A stretch of 64,000 bases of DNA from Pseudomonas sp. Irchel s3h17 (GCF_900187505.1 NZ_FYDL01000003.1:310001-374000), one strand, 5' to 3'. Shown: positions 1-7,792, counted from the first letter of the stretch. Notes: generated by a model not told the origin, from the sequence alone. Made by a program: numbers and translations.

Positions 1-325
1 GCACTGCCAAGGCCACGGCCAAACCCAGGGCCAGTACCGAGGCGGCAATCCCGCTTTCCAGTGCCGGCAGGCTCAGGCCTTCAAACCCCAGTAGCCCGCC
101 CATCAGCAGGGTGCCGACGAAGGTCCCCGGCAGCGCCCAGCGCGCGGCGCCTCGCTGTTGCGCGGCCCACAACCCCACGGCGAGCATTGCCAGCAAATGG
201 TCCAGGCCACCGATCGGATGGCTGATGCCGGCCAGCAAACCGTTGTCGCCATGACCGGGGTGGGCGAGCGCCAGGGTCGGTGTGAGCAGCAGCGCGGCGG
301 TGGCAAAAAGACGATGGAGTGTCAT
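1..325 (-). CDS. HupE/UreJ family nickel-permease-like membrane protein, 3' end outside window
   Basis: Reading from the ATG at 325-323, the protein begins with a short cleavable-looking signal (MTLHRLFATAALLLTPTLA), followed by the family hallmark HPGHGDNGLLAGISHPIGG and a GLDHLLAMLAVGLWA segment. HupE/UreJ proteins are small inner-membrane proteins linked to nickel uptake for hydrogenase or urease; here it follows ureG after 37 nt, so it is probably the last gene of ureE-ureF-ureG-hupE. About 108 codons are visible, with roughly two more hydrophobic helices, and the C-terminus lies beyond base 1. The metal specificity is inferred from the family and the neighbours. Confidence 0.85.
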   Translation of the reverse strand, partial: MTLHRLFATAALLLTPTLALAHPGHGDNGLLAGISHPIGGLDHLLAMLAVGLWAAQQRGAARWALPGTFVGTLLMGGLLGFEGLSLPALESGIAASVLALGLAVALAV

Positions 326-362
326 GACTGAGCTTCCTTGTGGAAAAGACGTGTGGATAACT

Positions 363-977
363 TCAGGCTGCGCTCAGCAGTCCCTGGCGCTCGATGAAGG
401 CGATGATTTCCTCAAGCCCCTGGCCGGTTTTCTGATTGCTGAAGACAAACGGCTTGCCGTTGCGCATGCGCTGGGTGTCGCTGTCCATCATCGACAGCGA
501 GGCACCGACCAACGGCGCCAGGTCGATCTTGTTGATCACCAGCAGGTCTGATTTGCAGATGCCCGGCCCGCCTTTGCGCGGCAGCTTGTCGCCCGCGGAA
601 ACATCAATCACGTAGAGGGTCAGGTCCGACAGCTCCGGGCTGAAGGTGGCCGACAGGTTGTCGCCGCCAGACTCCACCAGAATCAGGTCCAGGCCGGGAA
701 AGCGTCGGTTCAGTTGATCCACCGCCTCAAGGTTGATCGAGGCATCTTCGCGAATCGCCGTGTGCGGGCAGCCGCCGGTTTCCACGCCGATGATCCGCTC
801 GGGCGCCAGGGCTTGATTGCGCACCAGAAAGTCGGCGTCTTCGCGGGTATAGATATCGTTGGTGACCACCGCCAGGTTGTAGCGCTCGCGCAGCGCCAGG
901 CACAGGGCCAGGGTCAGCGCGGTTTTCCCGGAACCGACCGGGCCGCCAATGCCGACGCGCAGAGGTTGTGCGTTCAT
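363..977 (-). CDS. ureG: Urease accessory GTPase UreG
   Basis: UreG (204 aa, the usual length) is the SIMIBI-class GTPase that hands nickel to apo-urease within the UreD-UreF-UreG complex in the cytoplasm. Visible motifs are the P-loop GPVGSGKT (residues 12-19), the nickel-binding Cys-Pro-His motif in [11 protein letters not shown] (Cys70-His72), the switch region with [16 protein letters not shown], and the guanine-specificity motif NKID. It starts 9 nt after the end of ureF and is followed by the HupE-like gene, so the four genes probably form one transcript. No missing key residue was seen. Confidence 0.97.
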   Translation of the reverse strand: MNAQPLRVGIGGPVGSGKTALTLALCLALRERYNLAVVTNDIYTREDADFLVRNQALAPERIIGVETGGCPHTAIREDASINLEAVDQLNRRFPGLDLILVESGGDNLSATFSPELSDLTLYVIDVSAGDKLPRKGGPGICKSDLLVINKIDLAPLVGASLSMMDSDTQRMRNGKPFVFSNQKTGQGLEEIIAFIERQGLLSAA

Positions 978-986
978 GTGTTTCTC

Positions 987-1661
987 CTAGGATCGGAACA
1001 GACGGCTGTACTGGCGCTCATGGGCCATGCACGCCAGGGACAGGCCGAAGGCGGCGCTGCCATAGTGTTTGGGTTCAATGCTTGAAGCGCTCTGCTGAGC
1101 CTGTTGCAGCAGCGGTAGCAGTTCGCTGGTCAGCCGTTGCGCCGCTTGTTGGCCCAACGGCAGGGTTTTCATCAGTACTGCCAGTTGATTCTCCAGCCAG
1201 CTCCAGAGCCAGGCGGCCAGGGCATCTTGCGGGCTGATCTGCCAGGCGCGGGCGGCCAGTGCCCAGCCCAGGGCCAGGTGCGGTTCGGGGTGATGTTCGA
1301 GGAAGTGGCGCGCGGCCTGATCCAGTTCCGGCAAACCGTTGAGCAGTTGCTGCAGGGAATACCCCATCTGCCGGCTTTCCTGATGCAGCTCGCGGGTTTC
1401 CCGGCTGGCGCGATGTTCCTCGCAGCGTTGCGACAACTGCGCCCAGTCCTGCTCGGCCGCGGCGAGGCAATGGGCGAGCAACAGCGGCGCTTCGAAGCGC
1501 GCGAGGTTGAGCAGCAACTGGTCGCTGATCCAGCGCTTGGCCGATAGTGGGTCGCTGACGCGGCCGTTTTCCACCGCCATTTCCAGGCCCTGGGAATAGC
1601 TGTAGCCACCGATCGGCAGCTGCGGGCTGGCCAGGCGCAGCAACGCCCAGGCCGGATTCAC
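987..1661 (-). CDS. ureF: Urease accessory protein UreF
   Basis: UreF (224 aa) is the all-helical accessory protein that links UreD to UreG and gates GTP-driven nickel insertion. The N-terminus carries the conserved family pattern LRLASPQLPIGGYSYSQGLE, and the C-terminus has the conserved QSASSIEPKHYGSAAFG-type segment. Its ATG overlaps the ureE stop by 4 nt (ATGA), indicating translational coupling. Length and N-terminal motif agree with the family; no defects were seen. Confidence 0.96.
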   Translation of the reverse strand: MNPAWALLRLASPQLPIGGYSYSQGLEMAVENGRVSDPLSAKRWISDQLLLNLARFEAPLLLAHCLAAAEQDWAQLSQRCEEHRASRETRELHQESRQMGYSLQQLLNGLPELDQAARHFLEHHPEPHLALGWALAARAWQISPQDALAAWLWSWLENQLAVLMKTLPLGQQAAQRLTSELLPLLQQAQQSASSIEPKHYGSAAFGLSLACMAHERQYSRLFRS

Positions 1662-2158
1662 GGGCGCACGCCAAACTGATGGAGCCTGGGCGCATAGTTG
1701 AACGCCTCGTCGCCATGGCGCGAATGATGATGGCCGCCGCCATAGGCACCGTGCTCCGGCTGGAACGGCGCTTCGATGGGGTCTGCCCTGGCGCCCAGTT
1801 GTTCGAGCATGGCCTTGAGAACGTAGTCATCGAGCAGGCGCAGCCAGCCGTCACCCACTTGCAGGGCCACATGGCGATTACCCAGGTGGTAGGCGGCGCG
1901 GGTCAGTTCGAAGGCGTTGGCGCAGGTGACATGCAGCAGTTGTTCGGGGCGGGCGCAGACGCGCACGATGCGGCCGTCTTCGGCTTCCAGGCATTCGCCG
2001 TCGTGCAGCGGCGGTTGTCCGCGTTCTAAAAACAACCCGACGTCTTCGCCCTCGGCACTGAAGCAGCGCAGACGGCTTTTACTGCGCGCCTCGAAGTTCA
2101 AGTGCAGTTCTGCGGCCCAGGCGGGTTGAGGGTCGATTCTGCGATGAATCACCAGCAT
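1658..2158 (-). CDS. ureE: Urease accessory nickel metallochaperone UreE
   Basis: UreE (166 aa) is a dimeric metallochaperone that delivers nickel to the UreG complex. The sequence has the HLGNRH motif (His91 and His96), the conserved interface metal site of the family, and a histidine-rich C-terminal tail (HGAYGGGHHHSRHGDE, about residues 136-151) typical of nickel-storing UreE proteins. It is the first gene of the ureEFG group. A sigma-54-like promoter sequence lies 37-52 nt upstream (2195-2210, minus strand), and a 12-bp-arm palindrome lies a further 80 nt upstream. Confidence 0.96.
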   Translation of the reverse strand: MLVIHRRIDPQPAWAAELHLNFEARSKSRLRCFSAEGEDVGLFLERGQPPLHDGECLEAEDGRIVRVCARPEQLLHVTCANAFELTRAAYHLGNRHVALQVGDGWLRLLDDYVLKAMLEQLGARADPIEAPFQPEHGAYGGGHHHSRHGDEAFNYAPRLHQFGVRP

Positions 2159-2194
2159 TGGAAGGCTTCCAGCAAAGGACTATGCAATGGCTAG

Positions 2195-2210
2195 AGCAAG
2201 GGGCTTGCCA
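2195..2210 (-). promoter_or_regulatory. Candidate sigma-54 promoter of ureEFG
   Basis: On the minus strand the sequence reads TGGCAAGCCCCTTGCT. This fits the sigma-54 -24/-12 pattern TGGCAC-N5-TTGCW with one mismatch and correct GG/GC spacing. It ends 37 nt upstream of the ureE ATG. Urease genes in Pseudomonas are nitrogen controlled, so a sigma-54/NtrC arrangement is plausible. A caution: the G/C core GGGGCTTGCC also resembles a decayed REP half, so the match could be fortuitous. Confidence 0.5.
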
Positions 2211-2289
2211 ATAGCGCGAGCTGTAGGAAAATTCAGCTGTTGCCTAGTGAACGCTAGAAAGTGCTGCGGGGATGGGAGAAGGAGATGGT

Positions 2290-2329
2290 GTGATTTGGTG
2301 CAAAAAACTTCCGTGGCGCACCAAATCAC
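2290..2329. promoter_or_regulatory. Perfect 12-bp inverted repeat upstream of ureE (candidate operator/enhancer)
   Basis: The arms GTGATTTGGTGC (2290-2301) and GCACCAAATCAC (2318-2329) are perfect reverse complements separated by 16 nt. The inner halves GGTGC/GCACC are NtrC-type half-sites, but they face away from each other, so this is not the standard NtrC dyad. It lies about 80 nt upstream of the candidate sigma-54 promoter, a normal enhancer distance, and just past the desT stop. There is no T-run after it on either strand, which argues against a simple terminator. Confidence 0.5.
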
Positions 2330-2354
2330 GGCGCGGATGAACAAGCACCGAGGG

Positions 2355-2987
2355 TTACTCCGTACTGCCCAACCCCTGCCAATGCTTGAGACCAATAAAG
2401 ATAAAGCGCAGCTGCTGGGTGATCTTTGCCTGGGGTGTCAGGTGAGCGGGGAGCGCCTCGGCGGGTGGATCGATAATGTCCGGGAGGGTGGCGAACACGC
2501 TCTTGACGATGAGGTCCGCCATTACCGACAAACCGGCAAAGTCCAGGTGTTGCAGCTTGGGCATCAATGACAGGTCGGCCGCCAGGTCTGAGCTGATGTT
2601 CTCGCGCAGTTTGCCGATGGCCAGGCGTACGGGCAGTGAGCCACCGTATTGCTCGCGAGCCAGGAACAGAAACTGCGAGCGGTTGGCGGCCACGACGTCG
2701 AGAAAGATCCGCACCGAGGCATCGATGATCCCGCCCATGACGAACTCGTTGTGACGTACCAGGCGGATGGTTTCCCGGAAGGTCTGGCCGACTTCGCTGA
2801 CCAGCTCCAGCCCCAGTTGATCCATATCGGCAAAATGCCGGTAGAAACCGGTCGGGACAATACCTGCGGTTTTCGCCACTTCGCGCAGGCTCAGGCTGCC
2901 GAATCCTCGGCCGCACTGCATCAGGTGGCGGGCAGCGTCCATCAGGGCGTTGCGGGTCTGTTGTTTCTGTTCGGCGCGGGGCAGCAT
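2355..2987 (-). CDS. desT: TetR-family repressor of unsaturated fatty-acid genes, DesT
   Basis: This 210-residue TetR regulator has an N-terminal helix-turn-helix (SLREVAKTAGIVPTGFYRHF, about residues 33-52). The ligand-domain stretch ASVRIFLDVVAANRSQFLFL and the C-terminal ITQQLRFIFIGLKHWQGL closely resemble the P. aeruginosa DesT/FabR group. DesT senses the acyl-CoA pool and controls the desCB desaturase operon. Location next to ureEFG is the same as I recall for P. aeruginosa (PA4890 beside PA4891-4893), but no desaturase genes flank it here: the next gene upstream is a small secreted repeat protein. Function is inferred from similarity and synteny. Confidence 0.88.
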   Translation of the reverse strand: MLPRAEQKQQTRNALMDAARHLMQCGRGFGSLSLREVAKTAGIVPTGFYRHFADMDQLGLELVSEVGQTFRETIRLVRHNEFVMGGIIDASVRIFLDVVAANRSQFLFLAREQYGGSLPVRLAIGKLRENISSDLAADLSLMPKLQHLDFAGLSVMADLIVKSVFATLPDIIDPPAEALPAHLTPQAKITQQLRFIFIGLKHWQGLGSTE

Positions 2988-3109
2988 CAGGCGGCTGACT
3001 TCTAATCAAGGACAGCGGCGCACTCTAGCAAATCAGCTTTGCCGGCGTCGATCTTGAGTGGGGTGTAATCAGGCGGGGAGTGGCAGGCGCTGCAACTTAC
3101 GCAATGTCA

Positions 3110-3132
3110 AAGCCCGATCCTGGGACCGGGCT
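3110..3132 (-). terminator. Hairpin downstream of the small secreted repeat gene
   Basis: AAGCCCGATCC and GGACCGGGCTT form an 11-bp stem with one mismatch around a 2-nt centre, 22 nt past the stop at 3155. The T-run on the minus strand is short, so it is a moderate terminator candidate. Confidence 0.55.
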
Positions 3133-3154
3133 TCTTTCCAGGGCCGCCATGGGC

Positions 3155-3496
3155 TTAGCTCACAGCGCTGTTGCGTTCGATGACGCGATCACCACCGCCT
3201 TCGGCAACGGTCTGGCCTTGTGGGGTGCGGTTGTAGCCATCTTCAACCAGGCCTTTTTCTTCCAGGCGATCACGGCCACCTTCGGCCACGGTCTGGCCTT
3301 GTGGGGTACGGTCGTAGCCATCGGCGGCGATTTTGTTGCGTTCCAGCAAGCGCTCAGAACCACCTTCGGCCAGAGTCTGGCTGAACACCGAGTGGTTGCC
3401 TTTGACTTGCGGACTGGCTTGCTCGGCCGCTGGCAGGGCAAACGCATTAGCGGCAAGGATCGACAGGGTAAGGCTAAGCAGCAATTGGCGTTTCAT
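3155..3496 (-). CDS. Small secreted protein with tandem DGYxRTPQGQTVAEGG repeats
   Basis: Starting at the ATG at 3496, preceded by GGAG (an upstream in-frame extension to 3595 lacks a sensible start region), the product is 113 aa. It has a clear signal peptide (MKRQLLLSLTLSILAANAFA) and three tandem units: a partial FSQTLAEGGSERLLERN, then DGYDRTPQGQTVAEGGRDR and DGYNRTPQGQTVAEGGGDR, with spacing near 28 residues. The units are rich in Gly, Arg and acidic residues and contain no Cys. I recognise the repeat type from uncharacterised Pseudomonas periplasmic proteins but can assign no function. The gene sits alone between desT and the AsmA gene. Confidence 0.75.
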   Translation of the reverse strand: MKRQLLLSLTLSILAANAFALPAAEQASPQVKGNHSVFSQTLAEGGSERLLERNKIAADGYDRTPQGQTVAEGGRDRLEEKGLVEDGYNRTPQGQTVAEGGGDRVIERNSAVS

Positions 3497-3886
3497 GATC
3501 GGGTGCTCCGTGGGTGGGCGGTAAAGTGGGTACGGGGCCAATGCTACGCTCGATAAGTCGATACAAAAGTTCATAAGGGCAATGGTAATAATCAACAGAA
3601 TTGATTGTTCTGCTGAGCACCTCTAGACCGGGCGTTTGCGCAGAGCGTTCTGGCATTCGAGGGGTTATTGCAGACTCTCGGGTGGGTCGAGAACAGGCGG
3701 GTAAGGCACCGCTGCAAGGGAGGGAGGCGGGAAGGAAAACGAACCTTTTTGCGCGCCGCCCGGCTTTTTTGTTAAACCATTGGGCCATTTGCCAGTCGTA
3801 GTGTTTATGCCAGGTCGATTCATGGCCTGGCGTTTCTTGCGTGCGCCGCAACTCGGGCACGCAGTGATCATCAGGAGTCCTGTGCA
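3497..3886. other. Intergenic region, no gene seen
   Basis: This 390-nt gap holds the promoter side of the small secreted gene (AT-rich near 3555-3610) and the leader of the AsmA gene. A short GC-rich hairpin followed by TTTTTT (about 3758-3772) could be a weak terminator-like element. No supported coding sequence on either strand. Confidence 0.4.
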
Positions 3887-5956
3887 ATGACGCGCCCCCG
3901 AAAAATACTCACCTGGACCTTCGCCAGCCTGGTGCTGCTGATGGCCTCGCTGGTCGTGATCATCCTGTTCTTTGACTGGAACCGGATCAAACCCGACCTC
4001 AATGCCAAGGTGTCCGAAGAGTTGCACCGTGCCTTCGCGATCAATGGCAACCTGTCGGTGGTCTGGCAGCGTGAAGTCGACGAGGGAGGCTGGCGCGCCT
4101 GGGTGCCTTGGCCCCATGTGGTGGCCGAGGACCTGAGCCTGGGCAATCCGGACTGGTCGAAACCGCCGCAAATGGTCAGCCTCAAGCGGGTCGAGTTGCG
4201 CATCTCGCCGTTGGCCCTGTTGGCGCAGCAGGTGGTGATTCCGCGCATCGATCTCACCGAACCCGTTGCACACCTGCAACGTCTGGAGGACGGTCGCGCC
4301 AACTGGACGTTCACCTTCGATCCCAAGGATCCGAATGCCGAACCGTCCCGCTGGGGGGTGGATATCGGTGCAATCGGCTTCGACAAGGGGCATGTCACCC
4401 TCGACGATCAGCACTTGAAAACCCGGCTCGACCTGCTGATCGATCCGTTGGGCAAGCCGATCCCGTTCAGCGATATCGTCGGGGACAAGACCGCCAAAAA
4501 AGCCCGGGAGCAGGGGGGCGCACCGCAGGACTATGCATTTGCGCTCAAGGTCAAAGGCCTGTACCACGGCCAGGCGCTTTCGGGCCAGGGCAAGATCGGT
4601 GGGCTATTGGCGTTGCAGGACGCGGCCAGGCCGTTCCCGTTGCAGGCCCAGGTCAAGATTGCCGATACCCGGGTCGAGCTGGCGGGGACCCTCACCGACC
4701 CTCTGAATCTCGGCGCGCTGGACCTGCGATTGAAACTGGCCGGTACCAGCCTGGGCAATCTCTATCCGTTGACCGGCGTCACCCTGCCGGACTCTTCACC
4801 CTATGCCACGGACGGTCACCTGATCGCCAACCTGCGCGCGCGCGAGGGTGCGACGTTCCGCTATGAGGACTTCAATGGCACCATCGGCGGCAGCGACATT
4901 CATGGCAACCTGGTTTACGTGGCCCGTCAGCCACGCCCCAAACTCAGTGGTGCGCTGGTCTCCAATCAACTGCTGTTCGCGGACCTTGCGCCGTTGATCG
5001 GCGCCGACTCCAATGCCAAGCAAAAGGCCCGTGGCGGTGACAGCAAGCAGCCAGCAGACAAGGTACTGCCGGTCGAGGCGTTTCGTACCGAGCGTTGGCG
5101 TGACATGGATGCCGATGTCGAGTTCACCGGCAAACGCATCGTGCACAGCGCGAAACTGCCGTTCAATGACCTGTATGCGCACGCGATACTCAACGATGGC
5201 CAGCTCAATCTGGAACCCCTGCGCTTTGGCGTGGCGGGTGGCGCGCTGGATGCGCAGATCCGCCTCGACGGTCGAACCACGCCACTGGAAGGTCGGGCAA
5301 AACTGAGCGCCCGTGGTTTCAAACTCAAGCAGTTGTTCCCGACCTTCGAGCTGATGAAGACCAGCTTGGGCGAGCTCAACGGTGACGCCGACATCACGGG
5401 GCATGGCAACTCGGTGGCAGCGTTGCTGGGCAGCGCCAATGGAGACCTGAAGCTTCTGATCAACGATGGCGCAATCAGTCGTGAACTGATGGAACTGGCG
5501 GGGCTGAACGTCGGCAACTATGTGGTCGGCAAGATCTTTGGCGACAAGGACGTGAAGATCAACTGCGCGGCCGCCGACTTCGGTATCAAGAGTGGCTTGG
5601 CGACGTCGCGTCTGTTTGTGTTCGACACCGAGAACGCGATCGTCTACATCGATGGCACGGCCAACATGGCCACGGAACAGCTGGACCTGACCATATCCCC
5701 CGAGTCCAAGGGCTGGCGCCTGATTTCCCTGCGTTCGCCGCTGTATGTGCGCGGCACGTTCATCAAGCCGGAAGCCGGGGTCAAGGGTGTGCCGTTGATG
5801 TTGCGCGGCGCGGGGATGGTGGCGCTGGGGGTGCTTGCGGGCCCTGCGGCGGGGTTGCTGGCACTGGTGGCGCCGAGCGAGGATGCGCCGAACCAGTGCG
5901 CGCCGTTGCTGCAGCAGATGAAACAGGGCAAGGCGCCGAAGACAGTGAAGGGGTAG
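3887..5956 (+). CDS. AsmA family protein
   Basis: This 689-residue protein has an N-terminal transmembrane anchor (LVLLMASLVVIILFF, about residues 16-30) with a short positively charged cytoplasmic end. A long periplasmic part follows, built from beta-rich AsmA repeats, with the conserved C-terminal AsmA domain around residues 390-620 (SARGFKLKQLFPTFE, GELNGDADITGHGNSVAALL). AsmA-like proteins are bridge-type proteins linked to outer-membrane phospholipid transport or assembly; which member this is cannot be told from sequence alone. The start is supported by AGGAG at 3873-3877. It appears monocistronic. Confidence 0.88.
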   Translation: MTRPRKILTWTFASLVLLMASLVVIILFFDWNRIKPDLNAKVSEELHRAFAINGNLSVVWQREVDEGGWRAWVPWPHVVAEDLSLGNPDWSKPPQMVSLKRVELRISPLALLAQQVVIPRIDLTEPVAHLQRLEDGRANWTFTFDPKDPNAEPSRWGVDIGAIGFDKGHVTLDDQHLKTRLDLLIDPLGKPIPFSDIVGDKTAKKAREQGGAPQDYAFALKVKGLYHGQALSGQGKIGGLLALQDAARPFPLQAQVKIADTRVELAGTLTDPLNLGALDLRLKLAGTSLGNLYPLTGVTLPDSSPYATDGHLIANLRAREGATFRYEDFNGTIGGSDIHGNLVYVARQPRPKLSGALVSNQLLFADLAPLIGADSNAKQKARGGDSKQPADKVLPVEAFRTERWRDMDADVEFTGKRIVHSAKLPFNDLYAHAILNDGQLNLEPLRFGVAGGALDAQIRLDGRTTPLEGRAKLSARGFKLKQLFPTFELMKTSLGELNGDADITGHGNSVAALLGSANGDLKLLINDGAISRELMELAGLNVGNYVVGKIFGDKDVKINCAAADFGIKSGLATSRLFVFDTENAIVYIDGTANMATEQLDLTISPESKGWRLISLRSPLYVRGTFIKPEAGVKGVPLMLRGAGMVALGVLAGPAAGLLALVAPSEDAPNQCAPLLQQMKQGKAPKTVKG

Positions 5957-6234
5957 GCGAGTGTTTTGAACGTTATATTCAATAACATTGTTTATTGTCT
6001 GGGGGGGCGTTGAACTGTTCGTGGTGCGCTCTCATTTGCCAAATGGGAGCGAAGTGGATGAGTGAGGGGTGGGATTTATATGGCGTGAGTTTAATGGTGT
6101 TGGTGGTGTTGAGGGTGTCTTGTAATGATGTGTCATCTATGAGGTGTGGAAGATATTAGGTGGGGCAGCTAAATTGAAAGTGTCAGCCAGGAGGCTGGCG
6201 TAAAGCATTGTTAAGTTTAAATAAGGAAGTTTAG
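5957..6234. other. AT-rich leader region of the first unknown-family gene
   Basis: Base composition changes sharply from the GC-rich AsmA gene to AT-rich DNA. The stretch contains a small hairpin GCCAG-GAGG-CTGGC (6185-6198) and ends in AATAAGGAAGTT (6220-6231), the same 12 nt that precede the paralogue at 51026. No ORF of note. Confidence 0.45.
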
Positions 6235-7020
6235 ATGAGTATTTTATTGCCTGGTATCGATGAAAGTAGGGTTTTTTTTGAAGGCGCAGTGCTCGCGCCG
6301 AACATTTATAGTGTCGGCAATGTAAGGTCATTTGCGGGGGAGGAAGGTACTGATGAGCCGGACCTGCTCATGGGTAAGGACGCTCCGACTACGCTAGCAT
6401 TTGCAGATAATCTATCTGATGAAGTGGCGCAAGCGGCGCAGGATAGTATTTGTTACGCTGAACGTTATGCTACTGCCAATTCCAACTTGAAGGAATCCCC
6501 CATTGATTGGCATGCCAAGTACGCTCAGGCAATGAGGTACTGTGGTTGGACGATGACCAGTAACAAGTATGTAGATCATGTGGAAAAAAAGCGAAATGTT
6601 ACAATGGATGCCATTGTGCTTGACATTATCAAGGCGGTCGCTGGAAAGAATGCGCAGGCCATGGTGGGGCTGATGGGGGACGTTTACGAAAAAATAAAAT
6701 CCGATGAGGAGCTTGTTACGCTGTTCGATAGTAATAGCAAAAAGGGTAAAACCACGGATTTTAGAATTGTTCCTTGTCTGGAGTCTGCAAAGGGAACAGC
6801 CATAACTGCTTTTCTGGCGATGGATTGTGAGCTCAAAACAGAGGAGGGGGGAGCCTGGTTCTGGAAGTGGAATATGTCTGAGTTAAAAATGAAAAAAGTC
6901 GCCACCATGGTGGAGCTGAATATGCGTGCTCATGATCGTGTCAGGGACTATTTGTACGAGGCCCTTGATATGGATAGTGCGGACTTTTTCAAGGGTGCCA
7001 ATCTTGGCAATAAGCCTTGA
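6235..7020 (+). CDS. Unrecognised protein, family member A1 (two-locus paralogue family)
   Basis: I do not recognise this 261-aa protein. It has no signal peptide, no transmembrane helix and no known catalytic motif. After a divergent 50-residue N-terminus comes a block shared with the product at 51026: LAFADNL, a helix, then W-x9-GW (WHAKYAQAMRYCGW), then MDAIVLDIIKAVAG. The C-terminal part has a Trp-rich strand (GGAWFWKWNMSELKMKK) and a final amphipathic helix (HDRVRDYLYEAL). The ribosome site AAGGAAG lies 8 nt before the ATG. Codon use is AT-rich compared with neighbours, suggesting acquisition. A hairpin terminator separates it from the next, related gene. Confidence 0.8.
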   Translation: MSILLPGIDESRVFFEGAVLAPNIYSVGNVRSFAGEEGTDEPDLLMGKDAPTTLAFADNLSDEVAQAAQDSICYAERYATANSNLKESPIDWHAKYAQAMRYCGWTMTSNKYVDHVEKKRNVTMDAIVLDIIKAVAGKNAQAMVGLMGDVYEKIKSDEELVTLFDSNSKKGKTTDFRIVPCLESAKGTAITAFLAMDCELKTEEGGAWFWKWNMSELKMKKVATMVELNMRAHDRVRDYLYEALDMDSADFFKGANLGNKP

Positions 7021-7039
7021 TTAAGTAAAAGGATTTGGC

Positions 7040-7069
7040 CGGGTTGTTTAATGAGCAACCCGCTTTTTT
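7040..7069 (+). terminator. Intrinsic terminator between family genes A1 and B1
   Basis: CGGGTTG (7040-7046) and CAACCCG (7056-7062) form a 7-bp stem with a 9-nt loop, followed by CTTTTTT. It lies inside the 73-nt gap between the two related genes, so read-through would set the level of the second gene. Confidence 0.8.
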
Positions 7070-7093
7070 GGTATTGTCACTCGGGGTTTTATC

Positions 7094-7792
7094 ATGAGCA
7101 AGGATGGTGTTTTCCTGTTAGCTGGAAGCCTGGTTTTTGTACCGGTTGATTTTTCAGAGTTATGGAGGAAGGATGTACTGAACTCCTTGCTTTTTTCTCA
7201 GCTACATGCAAATTCGAAAGGGAGTAGATTTGCCAGAGTAGAACAGTGGTGTGCGGACTATACCGAGGCGATGGGGATGATGAAATGGAATCGTCAAGTA
7301 TTTAGAGGGTATGATTTTGAGCCGGATAAGGATGAGGTCGTTGTACTAAATGACTTGGTCCAGAAAAAAATATTTGAAGTTCTGGGTACTAATCAGTTTG
7401 AGCAGATGATGGGGTGTGTTGAGCAGTCTCCCGATCCACAGGTGACTTGGGCGGTGATTAAAGAACACGCCGTGGCCATTGGGCAGTCAGAGAATGCTTC
7501 TGAGGTTTCCAGTATCGTGCTGCAAGTGCGTTTGTTGGGAGAGGGGCCTATTATCTATTCGGCGGTTGTCTGCATTAACACCTCTGAAAAGGTGGAGGTG
7601 GATTTTTTCAATCAGCGCTTCTTGGGCTGTCATGTTGTGGGTAAGGTCACTGTCGACGTTGCGCGACACGTGCTGGATAAAGCAGGGTATGAGAGAAGTG
7701 GAATACGCGAGAAAGTACTAGGGCAGCTCCTTGATACAAAGGATACGCTGGTTCTTGACCTCTCTTCGAAATACACTTGTTTGTTAGAGTGA
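7094..7792 (+). CDS. Unrecognised protein, family member B1
   Basis: This 232-aa protein has no recognised function. Its N-terminal half matches the family pattern: GSLVFVPVDF, the helix KDVLNSLLFSQLHAN, and EQWCADYTEAMGMMKW. These align by eye with the 51879 product (VFVPKDY, LLAQLVAD, SWSGAYMGVLDDFW) and with the 51026 product (EDVLHAFLFSSLVAN). The C-terminal half has two beta-rich strands (IYSAVVCIN, VEVDFFNQRFLG) before a helical end. No signal peptide or membrane segment. It lacks the 50-residue N-terminal extension of the A-type proteins. It follows A1 across a terminator, with no strong ribosome site visible. Confidence 0.78.
   Translation: MSKDGVFLLAGSLVFVPVDFSELWRKDVLNSLLFSQLHANSKGSRFARVEQWCADYTEAMGMMKWNRQVFRGYDFEPDKDEVVVLNDLVQKKIFEVLGTNQFEQMMGCVEQSPDPQVTWAVIKEHAVAIGQSENASEVSSIVLQVRLLGEGPIIYSAVVCINTSEKVEVDFFNQRFLGCHVVGKVTVDVARHVLDKAGYERSGIREKVLGQLLDTKDTLVLDLSSKYTCLLE

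Noticed and set aside
3497..3595. N-terminal extension of the small secreted repeat protein to 3595
   Set aside because: The signal peptide begins at the ATG at 3496 with GGAG before it; the upstream part would bury the signal sequence.
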